A stretch of DNA of 64,000 nucleotides from Nitrospina sp. (GCA_018673915.1 JABHBK010000038.1:1-64000), one strand, 5' to 3'. Shown: positions 25,587 to 35,471, counted from the first letter of the stretch. A program made the numbers and translations. Notes: generated by a model from the sequence alone, not told the origin.

Positions 25587-27903
25587 CAATTTCTCAACGA
25601 AACCACAGTTGTTTTTCTCGATTCCCGGCCTGTTATTTCTCATAATTATTGCCTACGCAAACACCCTGTTCTCTCCCTTCAACTTTGACGATCAGGCACT
25701 TTTACAGCAAGTAATTTTAAATGACCCCACTGGATTCAACCAGATGTGGCCTATCCGATATCGGCATCTTTTATATTTTAGCTTCAGCTTTAATCATTCT
25801 TTAAGCGGCCTGGAAACTTTCAGCTATCACCTGACCAATATTTTGTTTCACTTTTTAACATCTATAGCTGTTCTTCTTATTACCTTCAAAACCCTTGCAA
25901 ACAATCCCCATTGGAAAATCAAATCAATCCTTGGCCTCTCTATTACCACAGCTTTCTTGTTTGCGCTCAATCCACTTCACACAGAGGCTATCACCTATAT
26001 TTCAGGGCGATCTAGTGCCATTGCAGGTTTTTTTTATTTAATGGCTCTACTATTTTTCATTTTAGGAAGCGAAAAAAACAGTAATCCTAAGACAGCATAT
26101 TATTTCCTGAGTCTATCAGCAATTGGCATAGCCTTCTTGAGCGAGGGATCCACATTACCTATTCCTCTGGGAATTATTTTATTCGACCTGTGCGTCATGA
26201 AGAAAAAGGGCTGGCTTCCTTTTAAAAACAGACTCCTTTTGATTTACCTCCCTTTTGCCATTTTTATTGAGTTATTTATTCATGCTTCTGGAGGAATTTT
26301 TTACTTACTCGCCCTGCTATTTTTTATTATGGGACACAAAAGCACCATCCCTTCAAGGACGGCGCTTCCGTTGTACTATTTTCTAACCCTATTTATGTTT
26401 AGCCTCGCACTCCTTAGTAAAGAAACAACATTCACCTTTCCTCTTGCAATAATTTTATATGACCTGTGTTTCATGAGAGGTGAAGGCTGGCGCCCCTTCA
26501 AAAATCGACTATTTTTTATTTATTTACCCATGTCTATTTTAGTAGCCGCCTTTGTAATACTTTCGCCTCCCATGCGCACCTTGGTAATGAATTGGTTCTG
26601 GAAAGCAGACCCTAACTATGCTTTTGCTCAAGCCTCGATCTTGGTATATGCCTTAAAACTTTGTTTATTTCCGATAAATCTGACTTTTGACTATGATTTA
26701 TCAACCAACCTTGGGCCTCTGATTTTTTCCCATTTCATACCTCTTGCCATTTGGTTGGGCACTATATTGGTAGTCGTAAAAAACTTCCGCCGAATTTCTC
26801 CTGTTTTGGTCTTTTCATTCCTATGGTTTCTCATCACCATCTCACCCACAAACAGTTTTTTGCCCCGTGAAGATTTATTGAGCGAAAGAAATTTATACCT
26901 CCCCTCTTTTGGCCTCTCCTTTCTTATCGCTTTTGCTTTTTACCATTTGTTTACCCTTAAGTCGGGTGCTTCACTATCTAGGCCGGGCTTGGCACTACTG
27001 GTGACCCTCTTTTTAATTCAAAGTACCTTGTCACTAACTCGCAATTCAACTTACCGCTCCAACATTCTCCTTTGGGAGGACACCTATAAAAAATCCCCTG
27101 CTGACCTTAAAGTTCTTCATAATCTTAGCCATTATTATTTGGAAGAAAAGCGTTACCAGCAAGCTCTTGTACCCCTGTTAAGGCTTTCACGATCTGAAGC
27201 GGGAAACTTTTATCGAGCATTCGCCCATAGCAATCTGGGAAGTATCTACACACAAAACGGGAACTCCTCAAAGGCTGAAAAAGAATTCCTTAAGGCCATT
27301 GAACTGGAACCCAGCCTTCCTCTGGGGCACCTCAACCTGGGAACTTTTTATGCCTCTCGAGGGAAATTCCAACAAGCTCGGATAGAACTTCTACGCGCCC
27401 AGAAACGATACATGAGTAACAATTGGGGGTATTCCATGCCTAAGGACCTTGATTTGAGCTTGGCGCGGGTAAATTGGGAATTGAACTCTATTTCTGAAGC
27501 GAAGAGACATGCCCTTCAATTTCTGAATAAAATTCCTGCTTCTTCTGATGGACTTTTACTACTTGGAAAAATATATCAAAAGGAAGGTAATAACGCACTG
27601 GCGGAAAAAACATATCTGGAAATTCAAGAAGGTGGTTTAGCCTCAGCAAAGGCATACAATAACCTCGGAGTCCTTTATATCAAGAGCAACCAATACGAAA
27701 AAGCTCAGGATGCTTTTAATTCTTCAATAAATTATTACTCCCAAATCCCCGACGCACATTATAACCTTGGGAATCTCATTCTGGAATTAAACGGCGATCC
27801 TGCTCTGGCACAAGGACATTTGACATCAGCATTGCGGTATAACAAAAGTCCTTCTCTGAAAGAAAAAATCGACCTGCTTCTTGAGCAGACCCTTTCACCG
27901 TGA
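25579..27903 (+). CDS. TMTC/DUF1736-like multi-TM protein with TPR tail and internal duplication
   Basis: A 774-aa protein with about 12 TM helices (1-500) followed by TPRs (about 510-770). The first loop has FNFDDQALL, and NPLHTEAITYISGR is the family signature. Residues 150-238 and 239-327 are a tandem duplicate: FYLMALLFF/FYLLALLFF, PLGIILFDLC/PLAIILYDLC and PFKNRLL/PFKNRLF. Only the second copy keeps the LLSKE motif; the first reads FLSEG. Eukaryotic TMTC proteins are O-mannosyltransferases, so protein or lipid glycosylation is a fair guess. The first 8 bp overlap the WecA-like gene. Confidence 0.8.
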   Translation: MTDNFSTKPQLFFSIPGLLFLIIIAYANTLFSPFNFDDQALLQQVILNDPTGFNQMWPIRYRHLLYFSFSFNHSLSGLETFSYHLTNILFHFLTSIAVLLITFKTLANNPHWKIKSILGLSITTAFLFALNPLHTEAITYISGRSSAIAGFFYLMALLFFILGSEKNSNPKTAYYFLSLSAIGIAFLSEGSTLPIPLGIILFDLCVMKKKGWLPFKNRLLLIYLPFAIFIELFIHASGGIFYLLALLFFIMGHKSTIPSRTALPLYYFLTLFMFSLALLSKETTFTFPLAIILYDLCFMRGEGWRPFKNRLFFIYLPMSILVAAFVILSPPMRTLVMNWFWKADPNYAFAQASILVYALKLCLFPINLTFDYDLSTNLGPLIFSHFIPLAIWLGTILVVVKNFRRISPVLVFSFLWFLITISPTNSFLPREDLLSERNLYLPSFGLSFLIAFAFYHLFTLKSGASLSRPGLALLVTLFLIQSTLSLTRNSTYRSNILLWEDTYKKSPADLKVLHNLSHYYLEEKRYQQALVPLLRLSRSEAGNFYRAFAHSNLGSIYTQNGNSSKAEKEFLKAIELEPSLPLGHLNLGTFYASRGKFQQARIELLRAQKRYMSNNWGYSMPKDLDLSLARVNWELNSISEAKRHALQFLNKIPASSDGLLLLGKIYQKEGNNALAEKTYLEIQEGGLASAKAYNNLGVLYIKSNQYEKAQDAFNSSINYYSQIPDAHYNLGNLILELNGDPALAQGHLTSALRYNKSPSLKEKIDLLLEQTLSP
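26026..26559 (+). repeat. In-frame tandem duplication inside the TMTC-like gene
   Basis: Two units of 267 bp (26026-26292 and 26293-26559) each encode about 89 residues covering two to three TM helices. They are clearly similar at the protein level and have diverged at the DNA level. This is an old, retained duplication that adds extra helices to the usual membrane fold. Confidence 0.8.
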
Positions 27904-28881
27904 ACCTTTTTTCCGGGTGTATGGAACCCAAAAGCCTCTACTCATCGCATCAACCACCTCACGTCCCGCAACGGTTTTTGTATTTTGTGTTCCGTGTCGA
28001 AGTTTCCATACCCGAGGAAGCCCTTTCAAGGCATCCCACCTTGCTTTTAAAACCGAGCCGGCTTTACCTTTCAAGGCAAACCAAATCAAAGCTACCAAAC
28101 TGAATAGAATATGCTGGGGCAAATATATCCAGAACCATATTCCCGGCATATTCCGGAAATACGACCAAACAAGGTTTCTCTGTCCATGATATACCGCAAA
28201 ATCACTATAACGACTGGTGGTCCCAGACCCTACATGTTCTACAACTGCATCAGAAACATAAATGCACCGATACCCCTTTAGACGTAACCGGAAACCAAGA
28301 TCAACATCTTCGTTATAACAAAAAAAGTGCTCATCAAATCCTCCAACTCCTAAAAAAGCTTCTCGAGAAATTAATGATGCCGCAGCACAGGGTGAAAATA
28401 TTTCCCCCGATTCTCTATTTATCTCTGAAGATTTCATTCCATGGTCGCGGCGCCATGCCACACCTGATACATGATAGATGTCTCCAGTTCCATCCAACAG
28501 GTCAGAATTGTGGCCAAGCATATGGCTGCCGAACATTTTGATATCAGGATATTGCTCTGTAGCATGCATTAAATTTTTTAACCAATCCGCTTGAGCAAAG
28601 GCATCTGGATTCAAAAATGCGATCCAATCACAATCTGTGGCTTGTTTCACCGCCAGGTTGTTTGCGCTGGCAAAACCTGTGTTTTTATCTAAGGCTACAA
28701 AGTCCCATTCCTGAAAATTTTCCTCAAGACTCTCCATGGAACCATCTGTGCTGGCATTGTCTACGACAAAAACACGATCTGGTAATAAGGTTTGGCTTTT
28801 AAGATTGCGTAGACATTCACCAAGATATTCACCGGAGTTCCAGTTGACAATAACTACCGCAATTTTTTTAGAAAATTTCAT
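27895..28881 (-). CDS. Family 2 glycosyltransferase (rhamnosyltransferase-like)
   Basis: A 328-aa GT-A enzyme with KIAVVIVNWNSGEYL at the start, VVDNASTDGS, and DWIAFLNPDAF as the DXD region. GVGGFDEHFFCYNEDVDLGFRLRLKGY follows, with a C-terminal amphipathic or TM segment (IWFWIYLPQHILFSLVALIWF) that probably anchors it to the membrane. It runs convergent to the TMTC-like gene and the two genes overlap by 9 bp at their ends. The rml genes start 150 bp away in the other direction, which fits dTDP-rhamnose as donor but does not prove it. Confidence 0.88.
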   Translation of the reverse strand: MKFSKKIAVVIVNWNSGEYLGECLRNLKSQTLLPDRVFVVDNASTDGSMESLEENFQEWDFVALDKNTGFASANNLAVKQATDCDWIAFLNPDAFAQADWLKNLMHATEQYPDIKMFGSHMLGHNSDLLDGTGDIYHVSGVAWRRDHGMKSSEINRESGEIFSPCAAASLISREAFLGVGGFDEHFFCYNEDVDLGFRLRLKGYRCIYVSDAVVEHVGSGTTSRYSDFAVYHGQRNLVWSYFRNMPGIWFWIYLPQHILFSLVALIWFALKGKAGSVLKARWDALKGLPRVWKLRHGTQNTKTVAGREVVDAMSRGFWVPYTRKKGSR

Positions 28882-29034
28882 TCACTAATCAGAGTATTTG
28901 TTCGATGAGATATTGGGATACAAATCTATGGGTATAAGGTTGAAAATACAGGCTTAACCGCATATACTCCTTTGAGTAGACCTGATATTTCCTGCTAACC
29001 TTGTTTTATCACCTTCCGACAGGTTTTTACAGAA

Positions 29035-30105
29035 ATGAAAACATTTTTTGTAACCGGTGGAGCTGGTTTTATTGGTGGTAACTTTATTCTGAACCTGTTG
29101 AAAGAGGGTCAGGCCAAAGTTATCAACTATGACAAACTGACCTACGCGGGAAACCTGGACACCTTATCATCCGTTGAAGACGACCCCAATTATGAATTTG
29201 TAAAGGGAGATATTTGCGATAGGGATATACTTTGCAAATTGTTTGAAAGTTATGACATTGACTATGTGGTCCATTTCGCTGCAGAGTCGCATGTAGATCG
29301 ATCTATTGAAACTCCGGGAGAGTTTATTCGTACGAATGTTGTTGGCACCTTTGAATTACTGGAAGCGGCGCGCGGGTATGTGGCACCCAAAAATTTAGAT
29401 AGACATAAGAATTTTCGTTTTCTTCACGTTTCCACCGATGAAGTGTACGGGTCCCTGGGAAAAACTGGGCTGTTCACGGAAGAAACACCTTATGCACCGA
29501 ATTCCCCGTATGCGGCTTCCAAAGCCTCCTCCGACCATTTAGTGAGAGCCTATCACAAAACATTTGGTCTTCCGGTACTGACGACAAACTGTTCCAATAA
29601 TTATGGCCCTTACCAATTCCCTGAAAAACTATTGCCATTGATGATTCAAAAGGCACTGAATGGGGAACATCTACCTGTTTATGGAGACGGCCAGCAAGTT
29701 CGCGACTGGTTGTTTGTCGAGGACCATTGCAGAGCCATTCTTCAGGTATTGGAAAAAGGAGAAGTAGGGCAAGTTTATAATATTGGTGGGCACAACGAAA
29801 AAACCAATTTGGATGTCGTCCACTCCCTTTGCCAGATATTGGATGAAATGCTTCCAGATTCTCCCCATCGGCCTCATAAAAAGCTGATCCAGAATGTAGC
29901 GGACAGACCAGGGCATGATCGCAGATATGCCATTGATGCCAGCAAAATTCAAAATCAGTTGGGATGGAAGCCGCAGGAGTCGTTTGAAACTGGCCTACGA
30001 AAAACCGTGCGATGGTATCTGGATAACAAGAATTGGACAGACAGGGTAATGTCAGGCGCTTATAAAGGGGAGCGTCTGGGTCTTGAGAAACTTAAGGAAC
30101 ATTAA
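29035..30105 (+). CDS. rmlB: dTDP-glucose 4,6-dehydratase
   Basis: A 356-aa extended SDR with NAD motif [20 protein letters not shown] with the active-site Asp-Glu type pair, and catalytic YAASK. The [15 protein letters not shown] motif is diagnostic of RmlB. It makes dTDP-4-keto-6-deoxyglucose, the second step towards dTDP-L-rhamnose. It is followed two bases later by rmlA, so an operon is clear. Confidence 0.96.
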   Translation: MKTFFVTGGAGFIGGNFILNLLKEGQAKVINYDKLTYAGNLDTLSSVEDDPNYEFVKGDICDRDILCKLFESYDIDYVVHFAAESHVDRSIETPGEFIRTNVVGTFELLEAARGYVAPKNLDRHKNFRFLHVSTDEVYGSLGKTGLFTEETPYAPNSPYAASKASSDHLVRAYHKTFGLPVLTTNCSNNYGPYQFPEKLLPLMIQKALNGEHLPVYGDGQQVRDWLFVEDHCRAILQVLEKGEVGQVYNIGGHNEKTNLDVVHSLCQILDEMLPDSPHRPHKKLIQNVADRPGHDRRYAIDASKIQNQLGWKPQESFETGLRKTVRWYLDNKNWTDRVMSGAYKGERLGLEKLKEH

Positions 30106-30107
30106 AT

Positions 30108-30983
30108 ATGATCAACAAAGGAATCATTTTAGCAGGAGGATCGGGAACCCGGCTCTACCCATTGACCCAGGTCGTCAGCAAGCAATTGATGCCGCTCTAT
30201 GACAAGCCAATGATCTATTATCCGCTGAGCACCCTTCTGCTGGCAGATATCCGGGATATATTTATTATCACCACCCCTCAAGACCAACCCCTGTTCCAAG
30301 AATTACTGAAAGATGGAAGTCAATGGGGAGCCAACATCACTTATGGTGTTCAGCCTAGCCCAGACGGTCTGGCTCAGGCATTCATCATAGGCAAAGAGTT
30401 TATCGGCAATGATGGATGCAGTTTGATCCTAGGAGATAATGTGTTTTATGGTCAGGAACTACCGGCTCTCATGGAAGACGCCCAAAAACGAGATTCTGGT
30501 GCTACCGTTTTTGGTTATTGGGTAAAAGACCCGCAAAATTATGGAGTGGCCGAGTTCGGCCCAGACAACAAAGTTGTCAGCGTTAAAGAAAAACCCCCTC
30601 AACCTAAATCGAACTTTGCTATTACCGGGCTTTATTTTTATGACAATCAAGTTGTCGACATCGCATCCTCCATCAAACCCTCAGCAAGAGGAGAACTCGA
30701 AATCACCGATGTCAACCAGGTATACCTTGATCAAGCCCAACTATCCGTGGAGAAAATGAGCCGCGGATTTGCCTGGCTGGATACGGGTTCTCATGAATCT
30801 CTGCTAGATGCTTCCAATTTTATAGAAACTATACAACGTCGGCAGGGACTGATGGTCTGTTGTCCTGAAGAGATTGCCTACAGTAAAGGCTGGATCACAG
30901 CAGAAGACCTGGAGAAGGCGGCTCGATCTTTAAAAAATAACGGATACGGGCAATATTTACTCCGATTAATTCAAAAAGTATAA
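30108..30983 (+). CDS. rmlA: Glucose-1-phosphate thymidylyltransferase
   Basis: A 291-aa nucleotidyltransferase beginning [16 protein letters not shown], the pyrophosphorylase signature. [28 protein letters not shown] and [16 protein letters not shown] follow. It converts glucose-1-phosphate and dTTP to dTDP-glucose. It sits between rmlB (2 bp upstream) and rmlD (54 bp downstream). Length and motifs are standard. Confidence 0.96.
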   Translation: MINKGIILAGGSGTRLYPLTQVVSKQLMPLYDKPMIYYPLSTLLLADIRDIFIITTPQDQPLFQELLKDGSQWGANITYGVQPSPDGLAQAFIIGKEFIGNDGCSLILGDNVFYGQELPALMEDAQKRDSGATVFGYWVKDPQNYGVAEFGPDNKVVSVKEKPPQPKSNFAITGLYFYDNQVVDIASSIKPSARGELEITDVNQVYLDQAQLSVEKMSRGFAWLDTGSHESLLDASNFIETIQRRQGLMVCCPEEIAYSKGWITAEDLEKAARSLKNNGYGQYLLRLIQKV

Positions 30984-31037
30984 ACCTTATCCCTGGCACA
31001 TCTTTGGGATACCTATCCCCGTCCAACTTTAAAACTC

Positions 31038-31916
31038 ATGCGAATTCTCCTGACAGGTAAAAACGGACAAGTGGGTTGGGAGTTAGCGCACTCTCTTTCT
31101 CCTTTAGGTACTGTTATTGCGATGGGCAGGGACCAGATGGACCTTTCCAAACCAGAAACTCTGGGCTCTGTCATACAAAAAGTCCAGCCAGATGTCATTA
31201 TAAATGCTGCCGCATACACCGCAGTGGACAAGGCCGAATCAGAACCAGAATTAGCCATGACCGTCAATGGCATCGCACCGGGAGTGATCGCTCAGGAAGC
31301 CAAAAACATTGGCGCAGGAATGATTCACTTTTCCACCGATTATGTTTTTGATGGAAACTCCCCATCCCCCTACAAGGAAGACGATCCAACCTCTCCTTTA
31401 AACGTGTACGGGAAATCCAAGCTGGAGGGAGAAAGAGGGGTGATCCAAACTGGCATTCCCCATGTCATACTTAGAACCAGTGGGGTGTTTAGCTTGAGAG
31501 GCAATAACTTTCTACTTACCATGCAAAAACTGGCTAAAAATAGAAAGCAAATAAAAGTTGTTGATGACCAAACTGGAGGTCCTACTTGGTCAAGGGCCAT
31601 TGCCGAAGGAACAGCTCGAATTCTGGAACAAAGCCTGACCAAAGACGGCGTTAATTTTCTTCAATCAGGAATTTTTAATATGTCGTGTGGTGGCGAGACT
31701 AGTTGGTTTGGTTTTGCAAAAAAAATCCTTGAACTGTCTGGCTTAATAAAGAATACCGAATTGATTTCCATCCCCACCATCGAGTATCCCACCCCCGCTG
31801 TTCGGCCCAAAAACTCACTGCTTTCAAACAAAAAATTAAAACAGGTCTTCCATCATGAAATGCCTCATTGGCAGGATGCGTTGCTAGAATGCCTGAACTC
31901 TGCAAAAAGTGTCTAA
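31038..31916 (+). CDS. rmlD: dTDP-4-dehydrorhamnose reductase
   Basis: A 292-aa SDR starting MRILLTGKNGQVGWEL. It has INAAAYTAVDKAE, FSTDYVFDG and YGKSKLEGE (catalytic Tyr/Lys), plus the RmlD-typical RTSGVFS and DQTGGPTW. It reduces dTDP-4-keto-L-rhamnose to dTDP-L-rhamnose. The 3,5-epimerase RmlC, needed before this step, is not seen in the window, so it must be elsewhere or replaced. Confidence 0.95.
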   Translation: MRILLTGKNGQVGWELAHSLSPLGTVIAMGRDQMDLSKPETLGSVIQKVQPDVIINAAAYTAVDKAESEPELAMTVNGIAPGVIAQEAKNIGAGMIHFSTDYVFDGNSPSPYKEDDPTSPLNVYGKSKLEGERGVIQTGIPHVILRTSGVFSLRGNNFLLTMQKLAKNRKQIKVVDDQTGGPTWSRAIAEGTARILEQSLTKDGVNFLQSGIFNMSCGGETSWFGFAKKILELSGLIKNTELISIPTIEYPTPAVRPKNSLLSNKKLKQVFHHEMPHWQDALLECLNSAKSV

Positions 31917-32003
31917 TTTTGCCTATTGAATTTTTGTTGGCACAAAATCTATACTTATCATACTAAGACTATATTTTCTAAAAATCATATCACTGGTAAT
32001 CGA

Positions 32004-32303
32004 ATGACCTCTTCACCAAGGCAATTAATGTTCTTGAAAAAAGAAGGGTCCGGAATAGTTGTTGAAGCCCGGGACTCTTCTGAACGGGAGAATTTAAAAC
32101 AGGAAGCAGAGGCCAAGGGAATGAGCTACCTGCCACTGACTATTGAAAACTTTTATCCCGACTATCGAGGATACCGATATTTTGACTTGAGAAATTCAGT
32201 CACCCGGGAGACGTTCAGCATAGATCATGTATTAGAAGCCTGGGAAGTAGATAAAAAACACCAAGAAGGCCATGAAGGAACTGAGGATTGGTTTATTCAT
32301 TAA
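32004..32303 (+). CDS. Hypothetical protein, about 99 aa
   Basis: I do not recognise this protein. It is acidic to mixed-charge with no membrane segment. The frame is open from 31926, but the ATG at 32004 (MTSSPRQLMF) is a more natural start, since the upstream part is AT-rich and of odd composition. A motif-like stretch FYPDYRGYRYFDLRN lies in the middle. It lies between rmlD and the J-domain gene, all on the plus strand with short gaps. Confidence 0.55.
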   Translation: MTSSPRQLMFLKKEGSGIVVEARDSSERENLKQEAEAKGMSYLPLTIENFYPDYRGYRYFDLRNSVTRETFSIDHVLEAWEVDKKHQEGHEGTEDWFIH

Positions 32304-32344
32304 GAAAATTATATTTTTTTGCATTCTAGAACACTAAAGTGATT

Positions 32345-33016
32345 ATGGAGCAGTATTTTAAAACACTAAAACTTTCACCCGGCGCATCTCTTGAAGATGT
32401 TAAACAGGCCTACAAAGCACAGGTCAAGATCTGGCATCCAGACCGGTTTCCTCAGGAATCCCCACGACTACAGAAAAAGGCTCATGAAATGTTCCAGAAG
32501 ATCACGACCGCCTATAAAAAAATCAATGCCCAGATAAGGCAAAATTATAAGCGCGCTTATGACAGGAAGGAAAGACAACATACGCGGGCCACACGGACTT
32601 CCCAAAAACCCAAAGCTGATACGTCTGATGCTAAACCAGGTACTCAACATTCTGACACTGTTCCCGGGTTCACCACGCAAGTCTGGCCCAATGGAGATAA
32701 ATACGAAGGACAGATATTTCATGACCAGATGCATGGCAGGGGAATCTTCACATCTTCTCAAGGATATGTTTATACCGGTGAATTCAGATATGGAAAACCT
32801 AATGGGCTAGGAAAACTGGTCTATGACAACGGCGACCAGTACGAGGGAAGTTTTCTGGATGACATGCTCCATGGTCAGGGGAAATATAACTACGCAAACG
32901 GGGATCGATACCAAGGGGAATTCCAAAACGATTTACCCCACGGACAGGGAATCTATATCCTGACAAATGGAAGTATCTATTCCGGGACCTGGGAGCAAGG
33001 GGGGCTGGTTTCCTGA
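32345..33016 (+). CDS. J-domain protein with MORN repeats
   Basis: A protein of about 223 aa. An N-terminal J-domain (about 1-65) has the HPD triad at residues 31-33 (WHPDRF). A charged linker is followed by about five MORN repeats (about 111-222) of the form YEGxFxxxxxHGxGxxxxxNG. J-domains recruit Hsp70; MORN repeats often bind membranes or scaffold proteins. I chose ATG at 32345 over GTG at 32339, since two extra residues add nothing. The fusion is unusual and its partner Hsp70 is not local. Confidence 0.82.
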   Translation: MEQYFKTLKLSPGASLEDVKQAYKAQVKIWHPDRFPQESPRLQKKAHEMFQKITTAYKKINAQIRQNYKRAYDRKERQHTRATRTSQKPKADTSDAKPGTQHSDTVPGFTTQVWPNGDKYEGQIFHDQMHGRGIFTSSQGYVYTGEFRYGKPNGLGKLVYDNGDQYEGSFLDDMLHGQGKYNYANGDRYQGEFQNDLPHGQGIYILTNGSIYSGTWEQGGLVS

Positions 33017-33021
33017 TCTCC

Positions 33022-33219
33022 TTACCCGGTAGATTCAGAGTCGCAGACTACACAGTTTAAAAGGGTTCCCAATCTTTCCTTCCTACCTTCTTCATCATTC
33101 ACCCAGGGGCGAATAATCAATGGCGGACGGTGTCGAACATGCTGATTGTGTCCGCATTCCAATTCTGCCACCCAAAAGCTTTCCTCGTCCTGATGAAACC
33201 CTGATATTTTCTTTTCCAT
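33022..33219 (-). CDS. DUF3565 family small Zn-binding-like protein
   Basis: A 65-aa protein matching what I recall of DUF3565: GFHQDEESFWVAELECGHNQH, RHRPP, RPWV and a terminal CVVCD. The conserved CGH, H, RH and CxxC residues could bind a metal. The function of the family is unknown. It is convergent with the J-domain gene, with 5 bp between the stops, and lies 8 bp after the HDOD gene on the same strand. Confidence 0.8.
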   Translation of the reverse strand: MEKKISGFHQDEESFWVAELECGHNQHVRHRPPLIIRPWVNDEEGRKERLGTLLNCVVCDSESTG

Positions 33220-33227
33220 CAGCCCTT

Positions 33228-34106
33228 TTAGCGGGAACGCAATAGGGTTTCTGCGGCCATCAGTCCCATTACTGTGGTGTCCACCACAATATCCAATTCC
33301 TCCGGGCTGATTTCCATGGCATCCAGATAGCCTTCTTCAGGAGAGTCTTCAAAAGCCGTGGTAACAGGATGCTTAAACTCATTCATATTGGCAATGCGGT
33401 TGGCAGTGCTTACGACTTGGTTCAAGGTCAAAGTTTCGCCTTTAACCGGTCCTTTGCCATGATGCGCCAAGGCCGCTGAGGCTACTTTAGGAGGAAGCGA
33501 CCACCACTTTTTCATGAATTCGGCTCCCGCTTCAGGATGGGATATTTTAAATTCCTCTTCTTCCAGAACTTCCAAAGGCTTATCCGAAGAACTCAAATCC
33601 TTTAAGGTAAGAAATTGAAAATATTCCTGGGAAATAACATTATCCAACACCAAAATTCCCACATCATGCATCAAGCCAGCCAGGAAGCTGGATTCTAAAT
33701 CCTCTAAATCGGTAAGTACTTTTTTAGCCAGTGACCGCGCAATAAAAGCCACCGCCATAGAATGCTTCCAGAATTCGATTTGATCGAAAGCTTTACCTTT
33801 TTTGAATGTCTTTGGCAATTCAAGGGCATACACCAGATCCATCACCTGTTTCATCCCCAAACGTACCACCGCATCCTCAAGATTCCGGGTCTCATCACGA
33901 CCTCCGCCAAACAAAGCGCTATTAGCAAGGGTAATCAATCGCCCAGACAGAACCGCATCTGCCTTTAATAATCGATAAACATCCTCAACTTCACAATCAG
34001 GATCATCAATTAATTTTTGCAAACCAAGCAGAATTTCCGGTAATGGAGGAAGGTTAGGACTCGTTTGAATCAATTGCAGAATTTTGTCTCGCACAAAAAC
34101 TCCCAA
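33228..34106 (-). CDS. HDOD-domain protein
   Basis: A 292-aa protein whose HDOD domain (about 10-210) begins SPNLPPLPEILLGL. It continues with DAVLSGRLITLANSALFGG, DAVVRLGMKQVMDLV and the degenerate HD motif FLAGLMHDVGILVLD. HDOD proteins act in signalling, often with c-di-GMP or chemotaxis systems, and usually lack phosphodiesterase activity. No fused output domain is seen. It probably shares a transcript with the DUF3565 gene. Confidence 0.88.
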   Translation of the reverse strand: MGVFVRDKILQLIQTSPNLPPLPEILLGLQKLIDDPDCEVEDVYRLLKADAVLSGRLITLANSALFGGGRDETRNLEDAVVRLGMKQVMDLVYALELPKTFKKGKAFDQIEFWKHSMAVAFIARSLAKKVLTDLEDLESSFLAGLMHDVGILVLDNVISQEYFQFLTLKDLSSSDKPLEVLEEEEFKISHPEAGAEFMKKWWSLPPKVASAALAHHGKGPVKGETLTLNQVVSTANRIANMNEFKHPVTTAFEDSPEEGYLDAMEISPEELDIVVDTTVMGLMAAETLLRSR

Positions 34107-34175
34107 GAATTGAATGTGGAATTGGGGATGTGTCTAACATCCCACCAGCGATACTAGCTTTCAATAAATAGATTG

Positions 34176-35471
34176 TCAAGAATTTGAACTAATACATTTA
34201 CGGACTTCAATCCCTAGTGCGAAAATTAATACCGCTTCGCAAAACAAGGTCGACCAGGCCGCCCCAATTGCTCCATATTGAGGAATTAAAACCAGGTTGA
34301 GAGTTATATTTGCTACGGTTGCTCCCACCAAATTCCAGGTATTAATGCTCTCTCTGCCCGAGGATATGAGTATATTTGCCAATAAAAAGTTCAAAAAGAA
34401 CAAAAATATGGCTCCTGATAAAACCTCGAGTACCGCGATGGAAGGAGAAAATTTATCGCCAAATATGATTGTAATGATCCAAGGGGAAAATGCCCACAAA
34501 GTCAAAGCAATACCCCCTCCAACCAGGAAAAATAGTCCCAATGCCTTTTTTGAGCTCTTTTTAAACTGGGGGTGATTAGAATGATATTCCTCAACAAGGG
34601 TGGGAAACAGTACCAGCATGATACTGGAAGGGAAAATAATGGCCACCTCAAACAATTTGTAAGCGGCACTATAAAATCCAACCACTTTTTCATTGGTCAT
34701 CAATTGAAGCATTACAATATCCACTCTAAAATAAAGTACGCTGAATATCATTCCCAAAGCTATCGGAGCAGACCGGGTCAAATAATCTTTCCAGATCGAA
34801 ATCCTGAATTCTGGGAAAAATGCTCCAAACCGATTGCGAATAACACAAAATGATAGAATTAGAGTAATGGCTTCTGCTATTACTATGCCCCAGATCAAAG
34901 GCTCCAGTTCCCGGTATAATAAGACCAATGAGATACCCAACACAGACTTGATCACATTGGAGGATGCCCAGAGAACAGAATGAAAAATAAACTGCTTAAA
35001 ACAATTGCCATAATGCCAAAGTGATTGAGAAAGTGTATTAAACAACAGGGAAATAGATAACACCCCTAACAGATGCAGGGTAGTTGATGGCAAGTCAGTA
35101 GCTTGAAAAAGCAGGAATACACAGAGAATAGTCGCCAAAGAGGTTACAACTTTTAATCCGAGTATGTTCGAAAGGTAGCTCTTGGCCTGAGTGGGTTTTT
35201 TGGTAACTTCTCGAACCATCCAGATGTCAAATCCAAAATTGGAAAAACAATTGGCCGCAAGCACAACGGTTGTGAGAAGCGAATACACTCCAAAAAGCGC
35301 TGGACCCAGTTGGCGTGAAACAACCAGAGTTAATAAAAAAAGGAAAACTGCATTAGAAGCTCTGCCAGCAAAAATATATACGGTATTTTTAATCACGTAG
35401 AAATTGGCCGGTTTTAAAGGTAAGTAGTTTTTGGGAAGAGACACCGACAAGATATAGCTCGGAACGACCAC
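34176..35471 (-). CDS. Wzx-type polysaccharide flippase (MATE/MOP superfamily)
   Basis: A 431-aa protein with 12 or so TM helices across its full length, starting NTVYIFAGRASNAVFLFLLTLVVSRQLGP, a hallmark of Wzx/RfbX flippases. It carries undecaprenyl-linked oligosaccharide across the inner membrane. Together with the Wzy-like and Wzz-like genes downstream it forms the Wzx/Wzy pathway. It is divergent from the UDP-glucuronate epimerase-like gene. Confidence 0.88.
   Translation of the reverse strand: MVVPSYILSVSLPKNYLPLKPANFYVIKNTVYIFAGRASNAVFLFLLTLVVSRQLGPALFGVYSLLTTVVLAANCFSNFGFDIWMVREVTKKPTQAKSYLSNILGLKVVTSLATILCVFLLFQATDLPSTTLHLLGVLSISLLFNTLSQSLWHYGNCFKQFIFHSVLWASSNVIKSVLGISLVLLYRELEPLIWGIVIAEAITLILSFCVIRNRFGAFFPEFRISIWKDYLTRSAPIALGMIFSVLYFRVDIVMLQLMTNEKVVGFYSAAYKLFEVAIIFPSSIMLVLFPTLVEEYHSNHPQFKKSSKKALGLFFLVGGGIALTLWAFSPWIITIIFGDKFSPSIAVLEVLSGAIFLFFLNFLLANILISSGRESINTWNLVGATVANITLNLVLIPQYGAIGAAWSTLFCEAVLIFALGIEVRKCISSNS

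Noticed and set aside
27881-28189. Plus-strand frame across the ends of the TMTC-like and GT2 genes
   Set aside because: It is antisense to the GT2 gene, with composition of a shadow frame.
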